Source of the DNA: Rhineura floridana
Lineage: Eukaryota > Chordata > Lepidosauria > Squamata > Rhineuridae
Assembly (NCBI RefSeq): GCF_030035675.1
Contig: NC_084493.1
Span: 21,243,822 to 21,307,821 of the forward strand
Length of the DNA stretch: 64,000 nt
Direction: 5' to 3'
The translations under genes and the position numbers were made by a program. Under the pieces are notes generated by a model, which saw nothing but the letters and a program-made list of their open reading frames with translations, was not told where the DNA came from and did no database searches. This document shows, in pieces, positions 22,493 to 47,883 of the stretch (position 1 is its first letter; every line of letters starts with the position of its first letter).

Positions 22493-25490
22493 CTGAGGAG
22501 AAGCACATAAAAAAGTTAAAGTATGTGGAAATTGCGGATGCCACTATAAAAAGTGTTCTCTAGTTGCCAGGCATATCTGAAGATTTTGTAGATGCTGCTG
22601 TCCTGAAAAATGCACTCTGGTTGTCAGGGATACCTGAGGATTCAGGGATACATGCTTTAGGACACCTGTAATATAGCATCCTAAACGGCAAATAAACTGA
22701 GCTCCAAACTAGATAAGACAAAATTCTTCATCCAGTCAGAACGTAAGTGGATAGCCTAGTCTGGCTGCAGATGAATTCTCTCTGACCCAATAGGTTTTTA
22801 GCTTGGGGTCCTGTCTTGTGATCTGTATCTCATACTGTGCCTTTTTCTGGTTTTGCTTGGTGGGGGTGAATTGCACAGGTTTATTGGTGCAAGATACAAC
22901 TTCAACATCTTGGTAATCTGTAGATTAGAGTAGTATAATGTGGCCTACATAGGCTGCCACTGACATCTGCTCGAAAACTGCAGCTGATCTAGAAATTCAA
23001 GGTCACCCACACTCCTTATAGTAGCTGGCAAATAGACCACATTCAAAGTTCTCATTTCCAGGCACAATTCAAATAGCTGATTTTAGCCTTTAAAGTCTCT
23101 CCATACCCCCTGATTTGGTTCATGGCCAAATTCGGCATCTTGAATTGGGCCTGACCTGGGTCCCAAACCAAATCAGTCCTAAGTTGTGGTCGGCACCAGG
23201 GAGAAGGGGATGCAAGCAGACGCTCATTTGCATTGTCTCCTTCCTAACTGCATGTTTAATCAGGGTTTAAAACCCTAAACGTGCCAGCACCGTGACAAAG
23301 GACAGGTGAGAGCTTCTGCCTGCATCTCCTCCCCCCCCCATCCTCACTGCCAACCACATATTTGATTAGGGTTTAAAACCCTGATTAACATGTGGTTGCC
23401 CAACTGCCTCCCCCCCCCCCACAGCCTTAGATTGCTCCAAGGGAACCCAACCTGGGGCTGCCTTGACCCACTCCAGACAAATCCTAGATTGACCTGACTA
23501 AGGCCAATTCGGTTTGACATCTGGGATTTGTTTGGAGTTGGTGCATTGCCCTACTTTAAAGTGATAACATGATATGGGCTTTATCAACGTCAAGGAACAC
23601 CTCCCATACTTCCTTCCAGGATCCCATAAATTAAAATCTTGCAAGGAGTCCTTGTTGCAAATGCAAATAGGTGAAGGAAGGCAATTCGGAGTACAGTGGT
23701 AGACAAAGGTTTAAAGCCCCTCTGCTCCTCCTGCCAGGGTTCTGATCCAGTCTGGGCCTCCTGCGTATCGAATTTACTTTTAATAAGCCATTCATGCAGT
23801 TGCTTATTGCATGAACTGTGTTATGTCTAATTTGGTCCTAAGGCCTATGTGCACTAATTAGGACTCAGTCCCATTGCAGGAAGTGGCAGTGAATAATTCA
23901 TTGTGTAAGAACAGCAGCAACGATCCAGTAATGGATATGCCACCGTGGGCTCCTTTGGGACAAAGAGTGGAATATGCATTTAATAAGTAAATAAATAAAT
24001 AGTTTCAAATTCCGTTTATTTCCTCTGGTGTGCTTGTTTTTTTCTTTCAGTTAGTTTGACACATGTTCAAAAATTTGTCTTCCACACCCTTCATTCTATA
24101 GTATGTGTAGACCACATATGAGCCCTGGCAATTTAGAGTCATGGCTTAAATTAAGAGTTGCATTTACCACACCTATATGTAAATTTCTTGCTTTGCCCAT
24201 CCATGATTTCCCCTCCACAATGTACTTCAGTCACTTTTCTCTCAAGCATACTTTTCCATACCTCCTCATGAATGCAGCACCTCGTGTCTCTGTTCCTTTC
24301 CGGCTTGGAGATGGGCGATTTCCAGCAGTTTCAGGCTTTACCTCAATTTCCTGTCAAATGCAGTTATGAAATTTAAAATTTAACTGCTCAGTCTCTGAAG
24401 TGACAGAGTCACAGGACTGTATCACCTCAGCTTTCCTGTGGAGAAGTTGCTCATTTGAAAGCACTCCCACACAAAACCTGTACCCCATGTCAACCTTTGC
24501 CACCTCAGATGTTTGGTTCATCTCATGGAAGCCACTAGAAATGCTTTCTTATTGTCTTGGTAGCCATAACATTTAACAGGCACTTGCTGCATGGATTTTG
24601 TCAAGCGTGTGGAGATCATTAGTCATGACGGCTGCGTACAGCTTTCTGTATTAGAGGCAGTAGGTCTCTGAATTGGTCAGCCAATGCTGGATGCTGAACT
24701 AGATGGGTGTTTGATCTGATCCAAAACAGATCTTATATTCTTAAAATCTACATCACTTTTACATTTTTGCTTTTCAAGGGCACAAGTTTTGGTGGGGATT
24801 GTGTTGATTAAACCCATGTAGATGTGGCTTAAGCAAAACGAAAAGGTTCCATTCTCCTTAAGAGAATACAACTTCAAATTAATAGAGTTAAGGTAAAAAT
24901 GAATTAGTCGATTCCTTTAAGGAACACTAATTGGCATTTTGCCTTTAAGCAAATTTAGTAGTGCGTTTCTTAGCATTTGTTTGTTGTGTATATTTTACCT
25001 TATAGAATGCTAAAAAATTTCCTGTTTGTAAACTCATAACTGAGTATTTTACGTTAACTCTGTTTTTTGATGCAGCTTAAGCAGCATGAAGTAGCTGTCT
25101 CAAGAGGAGTATTTTGAATATTCCGTTGATGGCAGTAGAATAGGGGAAGGAAAAATCTGTCCAATGGGGACAACCTGACAGGAAATGCTCTCTCTTGCAC
25201 AGCTTCTGTTATTTCAGTTATGCTTGTGCAGAACATTTAAGGATTTTCAGGCACCACAATGTGTGGGTCTTGGACTGTACATATGTGCTCCCCACTAAAA
25301 AAACTTCAGTAGGAGTAGTAGTTTATATATTCAGCAGAATCAGGCAGCAAAACCCTTTTCTTCAGCTGTGCCACTTTAAGCTTGACATAGGAAGTAGCGT
25401 GTTTGAATGGTCTGTCATGAAAAAGAAATACTCCTTACCCAGAGAAAAAGAGCGTTTTAGGAAGGTTTGGCTAAACTTTTTCTCCTGATA
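22493..25490. other. No gene recognised; expected 5' part of SLC28A2
   Basis: The first SLC28A2 coding exon(s), for about 70 poorly conserved residues, should lie upstream of 22492. I found no convincing candidate. The stretch 22950-23560 contains an unassigned repeat with palindromic parts. Confidence 0.4.
23349..23400. repeat. Palindrome around GGGTTTAAAACCC
   Basis: CAACCACAT...GATTAGGGTTT faces AAACCCTGATT...ATGTGGTTG, a near-perfect inverted repeat. A second GGGTTTAAAACCC core lies at about 23263. This probably belongs to a foldback repeat spanning roughly 22950-23560. Confidence 0.7.
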
Positions 25491-25498
25491 CACTAGAT

Positions 25499-25719
25499 AG
25501 GGGTCACCAACCATTCTGCCCGGTGGGCACACTTGAAAACCAGATAAACTGTCATGGCTACCACTAACACACCACAATGAAGTACAAACTACAAACCTAT
25601 TCTATTGACTACAACAGAATGCTTCTTTCAAGCTTAATTTCAACATGGTGAGACACTGTGCTTACCAGATAATGCCACTGTGGGCGCATGTGCACCGAAC
25701 GGCACACTGGCAATCCCTG
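25499..25719 (+). mobile_element. Short hAT-type element with perfect 8-bp target duplication
   Basis: It begins AGGGGTCACCAACC and ends CAATCCCTG. The flanks 25491-25498 and 25720-25727 are identical (cactagat). Non-autonomous, 221 bp. Confidence 0.8.
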
Positions 25720-26659
25720 CACTAGATCTGCTGCCAAGACATTAAAACGTAATTCATTGTATTTTGTACTGCACTTCATACAATGTTCTTAAAAACAGAT
25801 TTTTGAAAGATATTTTAGATGGCTGGGATGGGCAAATGAGTCTGATTCCTAATGGACATCCCTGATCCCTTTGGCAGCTTTACAAGGTTTGAAACAAGAA
25901 TGTACAGACCATTACAATTTTTTTGATACATGTATCATTTGTAATGCTCTTAAATAACTGAATCTGACTGAGGGACAAAGAAGATACAACATGGAGGATC
26001 TATGATTGGATCTCCATTTCTCAAGGGATCTCCTCTGAAGGGGTAGGATCTTTATTGGAGCAAGAGTACTGAGTGATGGAGTATATAATTCCTATGTTGT
26101 TTTCCCAACTGACCCATTTCAAGATGCTGTTAGGCTTGCTTGAAGAAAAAGGTAGGTACCTGTGCTTTTTTTTTTTAAAGTATTTATATTTCACCTTTCT
26201 GTCAAGACAGTCATGGTGGTTTACCATTTCAAAATACTAAAAATAACAAACATAAAACAGAACAGCTGAATTCTCTAAGGTCATTGATGGCCCATTCAGA
26301 AGCGGATCTGGTGCTTTTTGCAGATCCTTTTAATTTGGACCGTTTGCATGATGTTTTTGCCAATGTGAGTGCATTCAACTGCTGTTGCCTTTAAATCTGG
26401 ATTAAATCAATGTGATAAAAATCTGAAATTGGTTTGAAAATCTGCACCCGCTTCGGTGCCTGGCTGGTGTGTGGTAGCTTTCTCCACTGTTTTTGGCTGC
26501 ACGGGTTGTTCGCCATTTTAGATCCTCCCTTTCTCTGCCCCCTGCACTGTCTATGGACATCATTTTGTTTCCTGCCGCTGACAAACAAACTTCCGGTCGC
26601 TCTAGCCTTCCTTCCCCCCACTTCCCTCCCAGCAAGTTCTTTACCTTGATCCTTTAAGC
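25720..26659. other. No gene seen
   Basis: A LINE-tail-like bit is reversed at about 26165-26235. Otherwise no exon, RNA gene or repeat was recognised. Confidence 0.35.
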
Positions 26660-27090
26660 CAGCTATGCGCTCCGTTTACTCACTATTTTACTTTACGAGC
26701 CAGGCAGGGGCAGCGAGGGAAGAGAAGGGGCAGCGAGGGAAGAGAGGTGGCGCTGCACTGCCACTCTCCCTTGCGCCTCTCTCTGCTGGGGGGGGAGAAG
26801 GAGGAGCCACTTTGCTCCACACCAGGGCATTTAGGGCCAGTGCTTGGGGTGCGGGCAGGGGCACGGCGGCAGCCGTGAACAGTCCTGCTGGCCAGCGAAG
26901 GCACCAAGGAGGAGGGAAGAGATGCAGCCCAGAGAGCAGGACTTGCTGCCGGATGCTCCAGGACAGCCCTGCTTAGTTTTCTGGAGAGGAAGGAGAGGGG
27001 GGTCGACTCGACCCCCCATCTTAACACTTTCCAGCCAGGACGCAGCCCAGAGAAAGCTCCTGCAGAAGCCCTGTTGCAACTAAGGCCTTG
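26660..27090. other. GC-rich block of unknown nature
   Basis: Purine-rich direct repeats (GGCAGCGAGGGAAGAGA twice at about 26707-26743), several short open frames on both strands with no recognised similarity, and a 21-bp perfect palindrome at 26997-27017. It could be an exon, a regulatory block or a repeat; nothing decides. Confidence 0.3.
26997..27017. repeat. Perfect 21-bp inverted repeat
   Basis: Arms GGGGGGTCGA and TCGACCCCCC around a single C. Confidence 0.95.
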
Positions 27091-27814
27091 TTCACAAAGA
27101 GGTTGTGTGCAAGCAAACATACAAACACAAAAATATACACACTGCGCACTATAAACATTTCATTCCTTCTTCACAACAAAGGGCTTTGTCTAGAGAAATG
27201 AAACTGACAACAGAAAAAAAGTAATTTGGTATCAGTTGCACCCCAGTCTCCGACTTAGTGTGAAATTGACAGAAAACCCTCCCCTGCTCCATTAGGGACC
27301 AGGACATTCTGAGAGAGTTAGCATGAAATTTGGAGGGAGGGCCACAAGGAAACAGCGATGCAAATAAACGTGAATGTGTGTGAATGCAAAACAGGAAATT
27401 GGAAGGTAGGAAGGAGGGATGTGTGTGAACCGTGGAACTCTTATCAGGAAGGAAAAAGCTTCATATTCAATATGGATTTTAGCTCCCATGTGAACCTGGC
27501 CCTTGTCTACCTTCCCCTCAGGGCCCTTTCCGGTGATATTGATGAGGAAAATGGCACAGGATTAAACACTCATCCTGCAGTGCTGCTGTTTTGATCCGAA
27601 TTGGAGTGTTCCCTGGTTCCCTCTCTGTGGCTGCTTTGAAACAAGAGAGTAGGGGAGCAGAGAAACAAGGGGAGATGTTACCACAACTTCTTGCATCACT
27701 TCCTTATTGGCTCTGATATACTAGCTCACGGAGGGAGTTGTTTGGTTAGGTTTATATTCCCACCTACCACCTGAATTTCTTGAGAGGCAGTTTTACAACA
27801 TGCTTAAACATTTG
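27091..27814. other. No gene seen
   Basis: No recognisable coding, RNA or repeat content apart from short low-complexity parts. Confidence 0.35.
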
Positions 27815-27885
27815 TTGTGGTTGTTATGTGCCTTCAAGTCGATTACGACTTATGGCGACCTTATGAATCAGTGACCTCCAAGAGC
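27815..27885 (-). mobile_element. Bov-B type LINE 3' end, reversed
   Basis: The reverse complement reads TGATTCATAAGGTCGCCATA then AGTCGTAATCGACTTGAAGG and cacataac. This is the same tail as the longer Bov-B piece ending at about 51850. Confidence 0.7.
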
Positions 27886-28079
27886 ATCTTGGTTAAACAT
27901 AATAATCCTTATTTTATTATTATTTTAAATAAATATATATTTAATCCCCACCTCCTACCCCATTTCCTACAGAGGAACATGTCAAACGACAACCTCCCCT
28001 TGCTGAGTAAATTCCCACAGCCCAGGGAAAGCTGAACCATCACTTGACTAGAATGTGTAAACTGGCTCTCTAGGATACC

Positions 28080-28500
28080 CCCCTTCCGAGAGGGATGTAC
28101 CACCTCAGGGGCAGCGACCTTTCAGTCTGCCCTTTGTCTTTGCGGTGTAGGACCAAAAAAAAGGCGGGAAAGAACCAAACGGGCCGGAGACGTTTACCAT
28201 GACGTCTTCCCCCATCTTGGCGGAAAGGGTTATACAACAACGTCCTCAGCACCGCGAAGACAGAACTATTTCCCGCGCGCTCTAGCGCTTCACGATAGCG
28301 CCCTTCCCTCGTTAAGAGCGGACCAACGGCTGATGCCGCGTTTCAATTTCAAGCGGGCGCGAGCTACAGCAGGATAACCTCTTAAGGGGGCGGGGATGAA
28401 ACTCCGAGGGGACGTCAGCACGTCGGCGTGCTCTGCCCGAGGCGGAGAAGTTACCGTAGAGATGCAAAAAGGTAGAGTGACACACCGTCTGACCAAGCCA
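28080..28500. promoter_or_regulatory. CpG-rich block, possible orphan promoter
   Basis: Dense CpGs (CCCGCGCGCTCTAGCGC, GCGGGCGCGAG, GGGGGCGGGGATG) in otherwise CpG-poor sequence, with TGACGTCT at about 28199 and GACGTCAGCACGTCGGCGTG at about 28411. No gene start could be attached on either strand. It could serve a non-coding RNA or an upstream SLC28A2 exon. Confidence 0.45.
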
Positions 28501-29009
28501 ATAAACTTACTAAAGACTACCTTATCTAAAATTTAGGACAGGTTTCCAGTTTCAGTGGACTTTCCTTTCCCCTCTGAGACGGAAGTGAGGGCTATGTAAA
28601 AGGGCATGATTTAATCTTCGCTATAAGGACCCATTCAGCGACAAATTAGTTGAATATATATTTGAACACATGTATGTCAAATAACTTGATTTGTTGGGTT
28701 TTTTTTAACTGGTGTGGTTTAATTTACTTTCTTCATATGTAGCAATTTGTATTTTAATATTTCACAAAGCATCAATAACAACTCATCTGGCACGTCAGAG
28801 AAGGGAGAAAATATTTATTATGGCAAAAGTTTAATAACAATTGGACAAACTTATTAGGAAGTTTAATTAATAATTGCACTGCGTAAAAGAGTGATAAGGC
28901 GGTAAGGAGAAAAGAGGAATAATGAAAAACGCCAGGAATAGAGTTCAGCCAGAAACAGGTAGGAAACTGGGCGCCTTAAAGCTATTTCAAAGGGGGGGGA
29001 TAATTAAGG

Positions 29010-29200
29010 CTGCAATCCTAAACCTAGTTACCAGATCAGTCTCACTGAACTTGGTGAGATTAACTTCTAAGTAAACATGCATAGGATTCCGCTGCATGTG
29101 GCTTACTGCACAATCTTCTTGTATGCCTGCTCAGGAACAAGCCCCACTGAATTTAAAAGCGAATCCAAAAGATCAGTGTACATAGGATTGTAACCTGCAA
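29010..29200 (+). repeat. Interspersed repeat of the 'aatcctaa...acttctaagtaaacatgcatagg' family
   Basis: Two tandem-like partial copies. Related pieces lie at 33600-33740, 35038-35110, 38480-38570, 43478-43620 and 58040-58108. I do not assign a family name. Confidence 0.6.
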
Positions 29201-29603
29201 AAGCATTTCAGCATTTATGAAGCACAAACTCACCACTGATGCTAAAAACACGTGAATAGTACACGTTGATGCTGAACGCGTGTTACTGGACAGCCATGGT
29301 AATCAGCGCACCGGGTTCTCTGATCTGTTAAACAAATAAATAAATAATCCTGCCAGGCAGCAGATCAGCGGTTTAGGGGCCAAAAGCGCTCAAGCCAAGG
29401 GGATGACATTCGAGCAAAGCCTTCAATCAAGTTTGCAACAATACGCGCGAGCACGCAAGTCCGAGACAATCTAATCTCTAAAATTATAGGCTGCCCCAGA
29501 GAGCAGGCGCACCCTGAGAACCAACCGTGATAAAGCGCATGCGTTCAAAAGCAGGCGCAGTAAAATAAACGCAGAAATAGTGAACTGAATCTTTGCTTGA
29601 GGG

Positions 29604-29611
29604 TGACGTCA
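29604..29611. promoter_or_regulatory. CRE-type palindrome TGACGTCA upstream of tRNA-His
   Basis: A perfect CRE palindrome 60 bp before the tRNA gene, in a locally CpG-containing stretch. Its function is inferred only from the motif. Confidence 0.35.
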
Positions 29612-29670
29612 GCTACTGTAATAATGAAGAGGCTGGCTGCCAAGCTTGATTGTTACAGCCGTAACAGCTC

Positions 29671-29742
29671 GCCGTGATCGTATAGTGGTTAGTACTCTGC
29701 GTTGTGGCCGCAGCAACCTCGGTTCGAATCCGAGTCACGGCA
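29671..29742 (+). tRNA. tRNA-His (anticodon GTG)
   Basis: 72 nt. The acceptor stem GCCGTGA pairs with TCACGGC, followed by the A discriminator. The D arm holds the A box (TATAGTGGTTAGTACTC), the anticodon loop TTGTGGC carries GTG at 29704-29706, and the T arm has GGTTCGAATCC (B box). No intron and no mismatch in the acceptor or T stem, so it looks functional. The G at position -1 of tRNA-His is added after transcription in eukaryotes; the base before the gene is C. RNA polymerase III would transcribe it from the internal A and B boxes. It lies between SLC28A2 and SHF; a tRNA-His gene is remembered near SHF on human chromosome 15. Confidence 0.97.
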
Positions 29743-29754
29743 AAAAGGCAAATG

Positions 29755-29764
29755 TTTTCTTTTT
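29755..29764 (+). terminator. RNA polymerase III terminator of tRNA-His
   Basis: TTTT followed after one base by another T run, 12 bp past the tRNA 3' end. T runs of four or more on the non-template strand end pol III transcription. Confidence 0.85.
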
Positions 29765-30429
29765 AATTTGGTAAAAATAAAGGTTGATTGGTTTGTTTTA
29801 ACTGTGCTTTTATGAGGTAACAACTTAGTTTTGCTCCCGTATTCGAAGCACGGCTCGGCTAGAAGGAAAACACTTTGCTTAGGGCAGCAATATTTGATAC
29901 TCAATTGATCTTTAGTTTGCAGAGGAATGCGTGAGCATTTGCTTGGGACCCCACTTGAGGGTTGGTGGGAAACAGTCTACATTTTCATGTATTGTGGTAG
30001 GTTAGATGCTATATATTTATGCTCTTTTAAGATGACGACTTTGTTTTCCATTTACAGCATGCCCTGTCCAAAAAGACCAGGGTTGGTAACAAAAGCATCC
30101 CACCCAAGCAAAATAAATGTTAATAAAATACAGTTACGTTTCCCTACATTTGCCAACTGAATTCTGAGCCCCAAAGACCAGCCTGAATAGGAAGATCTTT
30201 CTCAGTTTTTTAAAAAACAAACGAACATTTATACCCACCTTCCAAAGGGGCACACAACAATATTGCAATGCTTATTTTAAAATGCTCAGGCTTGGACTTT
30301 GCAGAGTCTCCAGCAGAAGAGAGTTTCATAATGAGTATGTTGCTTCTGGCACCCTTGCTGTTTGAGGCTCATCTGATGCTTGGATCAGGTGATGGTGGCA
30401 AGTTTGCAAGATCGACTTTGTTATTTGTG
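29765..30429. other. No gene seen
   Basis: Nothing recognisable after the tRNA terminator up to the SINE at 30430. Confidence 0.4.
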
Positions 30430-30610
30430 TGTGGTGCAGTGTTACGAGCATAGGATAAGGACTTGGGAGATCAGGGTTCAAAACGCATCTCAGTGATGAA
30501 GCCCACTGGATGACCTTAGGTTAGTCACTGGCTCACAACCTAACCTACCTTATAGTCGTTGTGAGGATAAATTGGAGAGGGACAGAAGAGTGTATGCTTT
30601 CTTGAGCTCC
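30430..30610 (+). mobile_element. tRNA-headed SINE, decayed
   Basis: A degenerate 'gtggtgcagtgtta...cttgggagatcagggttcaaa' tRNA-like head, then 'gatgaccttaggttagtcac' and a 'gagctccttggaggaag' end. Same head as 38218-38450 but a different tail, shared with 36766-36985. Confidence 0.65.
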
Positions 30611-30961
30611 TTGGAGGAAGTGATGTTGTGGGGGGGGGCGTATACCAAGATTGCAATCACCACTTCAGTCTTTATTTACCTGGGGTGTGCGCATGGAGGA
30701 AAAGGTGTGGATAACCTAATCAAGGGGAGGGTTTTCAAACATATATCAAGTACGGGCAGCAGGATGCAGAATCACTCTAGACTGAAAGCAGAGGACGAGC
30801 ATGAACAATTCTGGATTGAGATTACATTCATCCACTGCAGGTGGATGACTGTGTACAGAGTCTAGGTTTCCAGATGTAGCTGCAGATCAATGGTGCAGCT
30901 AGGTAACTTTAGACCCTGGACTTAATGATCTTTGGAACATAGAAATGTGCTTTTTATTGAG

Positions 30962-31076
30962 TCAAACTACTGGTCCATTTCAGACCAAGTTCTCTCTGTG
31001 TCATCTGGAGATGCTGGAGACTGAACCTGGGACCTTGTGCATGCAGAGAAGATGCTCGGCCACTGAGCCATAGTGC
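30962..31076 (-). mobile_element. tRNA-derived SINE (GCTCAGTGGTAGAGCA head), reversed
   Basis: The reverse complement shows 'ggctcagtggccgagcatc' and 'gcatgcacaaggtcccaggttcagtc', the A-box and B-box region of this SINE family. Confidence 0.7.
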
Positions 31077-31941
31077 TTCCATCTTACAGCCCTGCACCTT
31101 TAGATAGTCATGGTACTTCAGTAGTGAAGCACACAATTGACATTTTTCTTCTCCCCTGCCTCTGCTTCCATTCTGTGCTTTACAACTGCTTCTTCATTTC
31201 TGACATGTTAGAGCACAAACAAAACAGGTTGCCAGTATTAATTTTAAAAAGGAAATTTTTAAACTTAACACAGATCATAAAATCATCATGCCTATAGAAA
31301 TAAAATGGGTTCTGCTTCTCCTGGCTTCCTTGGTGTTCAGCCTATTCTGGGTGGGATTGCAGTGATGCTTCTCTTGAAGCAGAAGGTCTGGAGTTTGAGT
31401 GTACTCCTAGATCCAGGGTTCCTTCTGGTGATCAGGTGAGAGCAGTGGCCCACGCGTTGTTTTTTTAATGAGCTCTGTGTTATACGCTGCCTGCTCTCTT
31501 ACCCATTCAACAGCTGGAGCAAAAAATATTCATTGTAAATGCTGACATCACCAACTTACATGGCCATTGTTGCAGTAGAATTTGTACAGTTTTGAATTCG
31601 CTGGAAACTGACAACATCAGTGCCCATTCAACAAATGGGGTGTGTGTTATTTTATTTATTTATTAAATTTATATCCCGCCCTTCTTCCCAGATGGAGCTC
31701 AGGAGTTACTGTGATCAGGTCCATGGCTGCAAATTGTCTGTTGTACAGCAGGGATAAATTGTGCATCAGAGGGTGACAAGTGCAATAAATAGTTACTCAA
31801 AAGTTGAAAAAATGGGGGGATGCCATCCTGTCTCATTCCTCATGCCAGCTTCAGTCATTTACCCAGGCCCTGCTTTGGGTACCCACTCTGGCTAAAGCGC
31901 TAGAAGCAGTGCCTCTGCATTAGCTGCCCCAGGCTGTAGAG

Positions 31942-32438
31942 CTGGGGTGGAGAACTTTTTCCCCCAGCTGGAGGGCCACATTCCCTTCTGGGCAACCTTC
32001 CAGGGGCCATATGCTAGTGGTAGGCAGGGCCAGAGGCAAAAGTGTGCAGAGAGAATGTGACGTTTACCTTTTTTACAGTAGGCTACTTTTTACACACACC
32101 CCTCTTTATTCTCTGTCCAGGCAAGCAAAAGCCATTATCAGCATTCAAGGATGCATTATTCCAGCCAGGCAAAATCACTGAAGGAGGGTTCAAGCAGGAC
32201 TGGTGTGGTTTGTGGTCTGGGGACATCCCTGAAGGCCAGACACAGAGGCCTGGAGGTAAGCGTATCCACAGAAATACTGTGGGGGGGGGCAAGGATAATA
32301 GTACAGGAATTTTTACAGCAGGTCATTGGCAACCCACTCCACACATTACGTTCATAATTCTGGGAGGGGGTGTTTCTCCCTTGGACACCCTTGCCGGGAA
32401 GGCTGCATTTGCCCCCACCCTCAGATTCCCCATCCCTG
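31942..32438 (+). mobile_element. hAT-type non-autonomous element, probable
   Basis: Starts CTGGGGTGGAGAAC and ends TTCCCCATCCCTG, the terminal inverted pattern of local hAT elements. The 8-bp flanks (ctgtagag, ctttaaaa) agree at only five positions. An open frame of 217 codons crossing its right end resembles nothing. Confidence 0.5.
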
Positions 32439-33471
32439 CTTTAAAATGGTATTTCCCTAGAAATCTGCAGTCCTTCCTCCTTGCTGTCTTTTTAGGAAGG
32501 ATTGCTACCTGCCAAACACATCTTATCTATTTGGCTTTTGGTCTTGCCAGCAAGTCTGTTCAGCTTACTCTCCCCCCACCCCTGCAAGAGGAACTCTGTG
32601 CTATCTTTCAGATGCTTGATTTTATACTGTGGTTTAATAATTCCCTTCCCTGTGCTGTCTTGACCCTTGGAGGCGTCGGAGAAATGTTTTTTTAAAAAAT
32701 GTAAACACATTGGACTGCAACTCTGTTTTACACACTTATCTGGGAGAAAGTCATGGGCAGGAGCACTGTCAGCAACATTTAGTCTCAGGATGGACAGTTA
32801 CGCAGAGGTAAATTTATTTTTACGTATTTCGTTCTATTTATGAATTCCTTCCAGCAAGACATCGCAAAGCAATTATGGTTATGGGTATGTATTTATTAAT
32901 ATATTACTGTACTTGGCACTTTACAGAGTGGAAAAGGACCCTACTCCGAGGAGCATACAATCTAAAGCCTGACACAGGGGAAACAACAGAGGAAGGAGAG
33001 GGTGGGATAAACAGGGAAAGAATGTGTTGGTTAAATGTGCTTAGGCTTGGTTGCAGAAGTGGAAGTGTTGCTCTGGCACGTTGCGTCTGTGTTTGCCTCT
33101 TACATGAGCACATTTCCACAGAGTGAGTGGAATGCATGGAGGATGAGCCATGGGTCTGCAATGCATGCACCATCTCTGCTTGCAATGTCCACATGCTCAT
33201 CTTCATGTGTGCACGGAACTTACATGTGTGGTCAGGGATTTTCTGATGATGCCTAGAGGATTCTATGAGCATGATTGGAAGCCTGTTTTCCCAGCATCTA
33301 TGTGCATGTCAAGCTGAACACATGGCAGGGGGGGCTGAAATGGTGTGTGTGATCTTTTATCCCCCCCCTTTCCATATGTTCAATATGAGGGGTAGAAATA
33401 TTCAATGCATATGCACCAGAGTTAAGATGCATGTGCATGTACAGAGCTGGAATCCCATACACACTTACTGC
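32439..33471. other. No gene seen
   Basis: Short frames without similarity, and a T/G-rich stretch with many CATG-type words. No exon recognised. Confidence 0.35.
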
Positions 33472-33620
33472 GGCTGTATATGCCATACATTTAAGTGTCC
33501 CTCCAAAGAATCCTGGGAATTGTAGTTTATCCCTCGCAGAGCTGCATTTCCCATCATCCTTAACAAACTACAATTCCAAGGAGTAGGGGATGCTTTAAAT
33601 GTATGGTGTGTAATTCAGCC
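33472..33620. mobile_element. Foldback element, copy 1 of 3
   Basis: GGCTGTATATGCCATACATT at the left faces AAATGTATGGTGTGTAATTC-AGCC at the right. The inner part 'aatcctgggaattgtag' faces 'ctacaattccaagga'. Same family as 52108-52300 and 61581-61756. Confidence 0.75.
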
Positions 33621-34516
33621 AAGCCCCATTGAACTCAGTAAGAGTAAACATATAGGGCTGCAATGTTAAATGCAGAAGCCCCTCTGAACACAGCACTGAG
33701 TAAACACGCCTAGGATTGTGAAGCAAGGCTACAGCCCTATACTTATCCTGAGACTAAGGGCTCATCCAGACGACTGCAAAATGTGTGACATGCCCGCTAT
33801 GTGTATTCATTATTTTTCGGTTGTCCTGAGGACATTGCGCGAAAAAGTGCTTTTGCGTGTGGTTAAATCTGCTTTCGCACAACTACGAACAATGCGATAT
33901 AAGTCACACTGCACTCAGTGGTACCTACTTCTGAGTACAGTTGCATGCACACTGGATTTATCTTCCAGAGATCCAAGCAAAAATAGGGACAATTTTTTTA
34001 AAGTATTTAAAAATAATATTAAAAGAGGTAAATTCGGGCCTATAGGTTGTGGCTGATTCAGAGTAGATCCATTGAAACTACAGGACCTAAGTTATGTCTA
34101 TTAATTTCAATGGGCCTACTCTGAGTTTGACTAGCGTTGGATACAGACCTATGACAAGAAACTGGGCCCGTCCCTGATCAATAGGGAAATCCGGCACACG
34201 GGCGATATTCAAGAAGGCGGCAGTGCGGCCTCTCGGAGGGCATGGCTTGGGGCGGTGGGGTCGGACCCTTGGAGATCGCAACGCCAAGGTGCAAGAAGGG
34301 AGCGAAAGGGAGACATGATGTCTGTGAGGGAGCAACGCGAAGGGAAAGGAGGGGGAGATCCGGGGAGATGGGCGGGCACAGCGACTCCGCGCCGGCGGGC
34401 TAGCCCGGCAGGCAAGCTGAAGCTCCAGTCGGACCGCGGCCTCTGGGTTGCCGTCAGGAGCCAGGTCGCCATCGCGGCTCAGCACGACGCCCGGCAGCTT
34501 TGCGCGGGGGCGCATT

Positions 34517-47883
<13,367 letters not shown>

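Noticed and set aside
25362-25577. Minus-strand frame ending at GGTAAGG considered as the missing first SLC28A2 exon
   Set aside because: No similarity to CNT N termini and no supporting start or acceptor.
32042-32695. 217-codon plus-strand open frame
   Set aside because: No recognisable similarity, no splice or family context, and it runs across the end of a hAT-like repeat.
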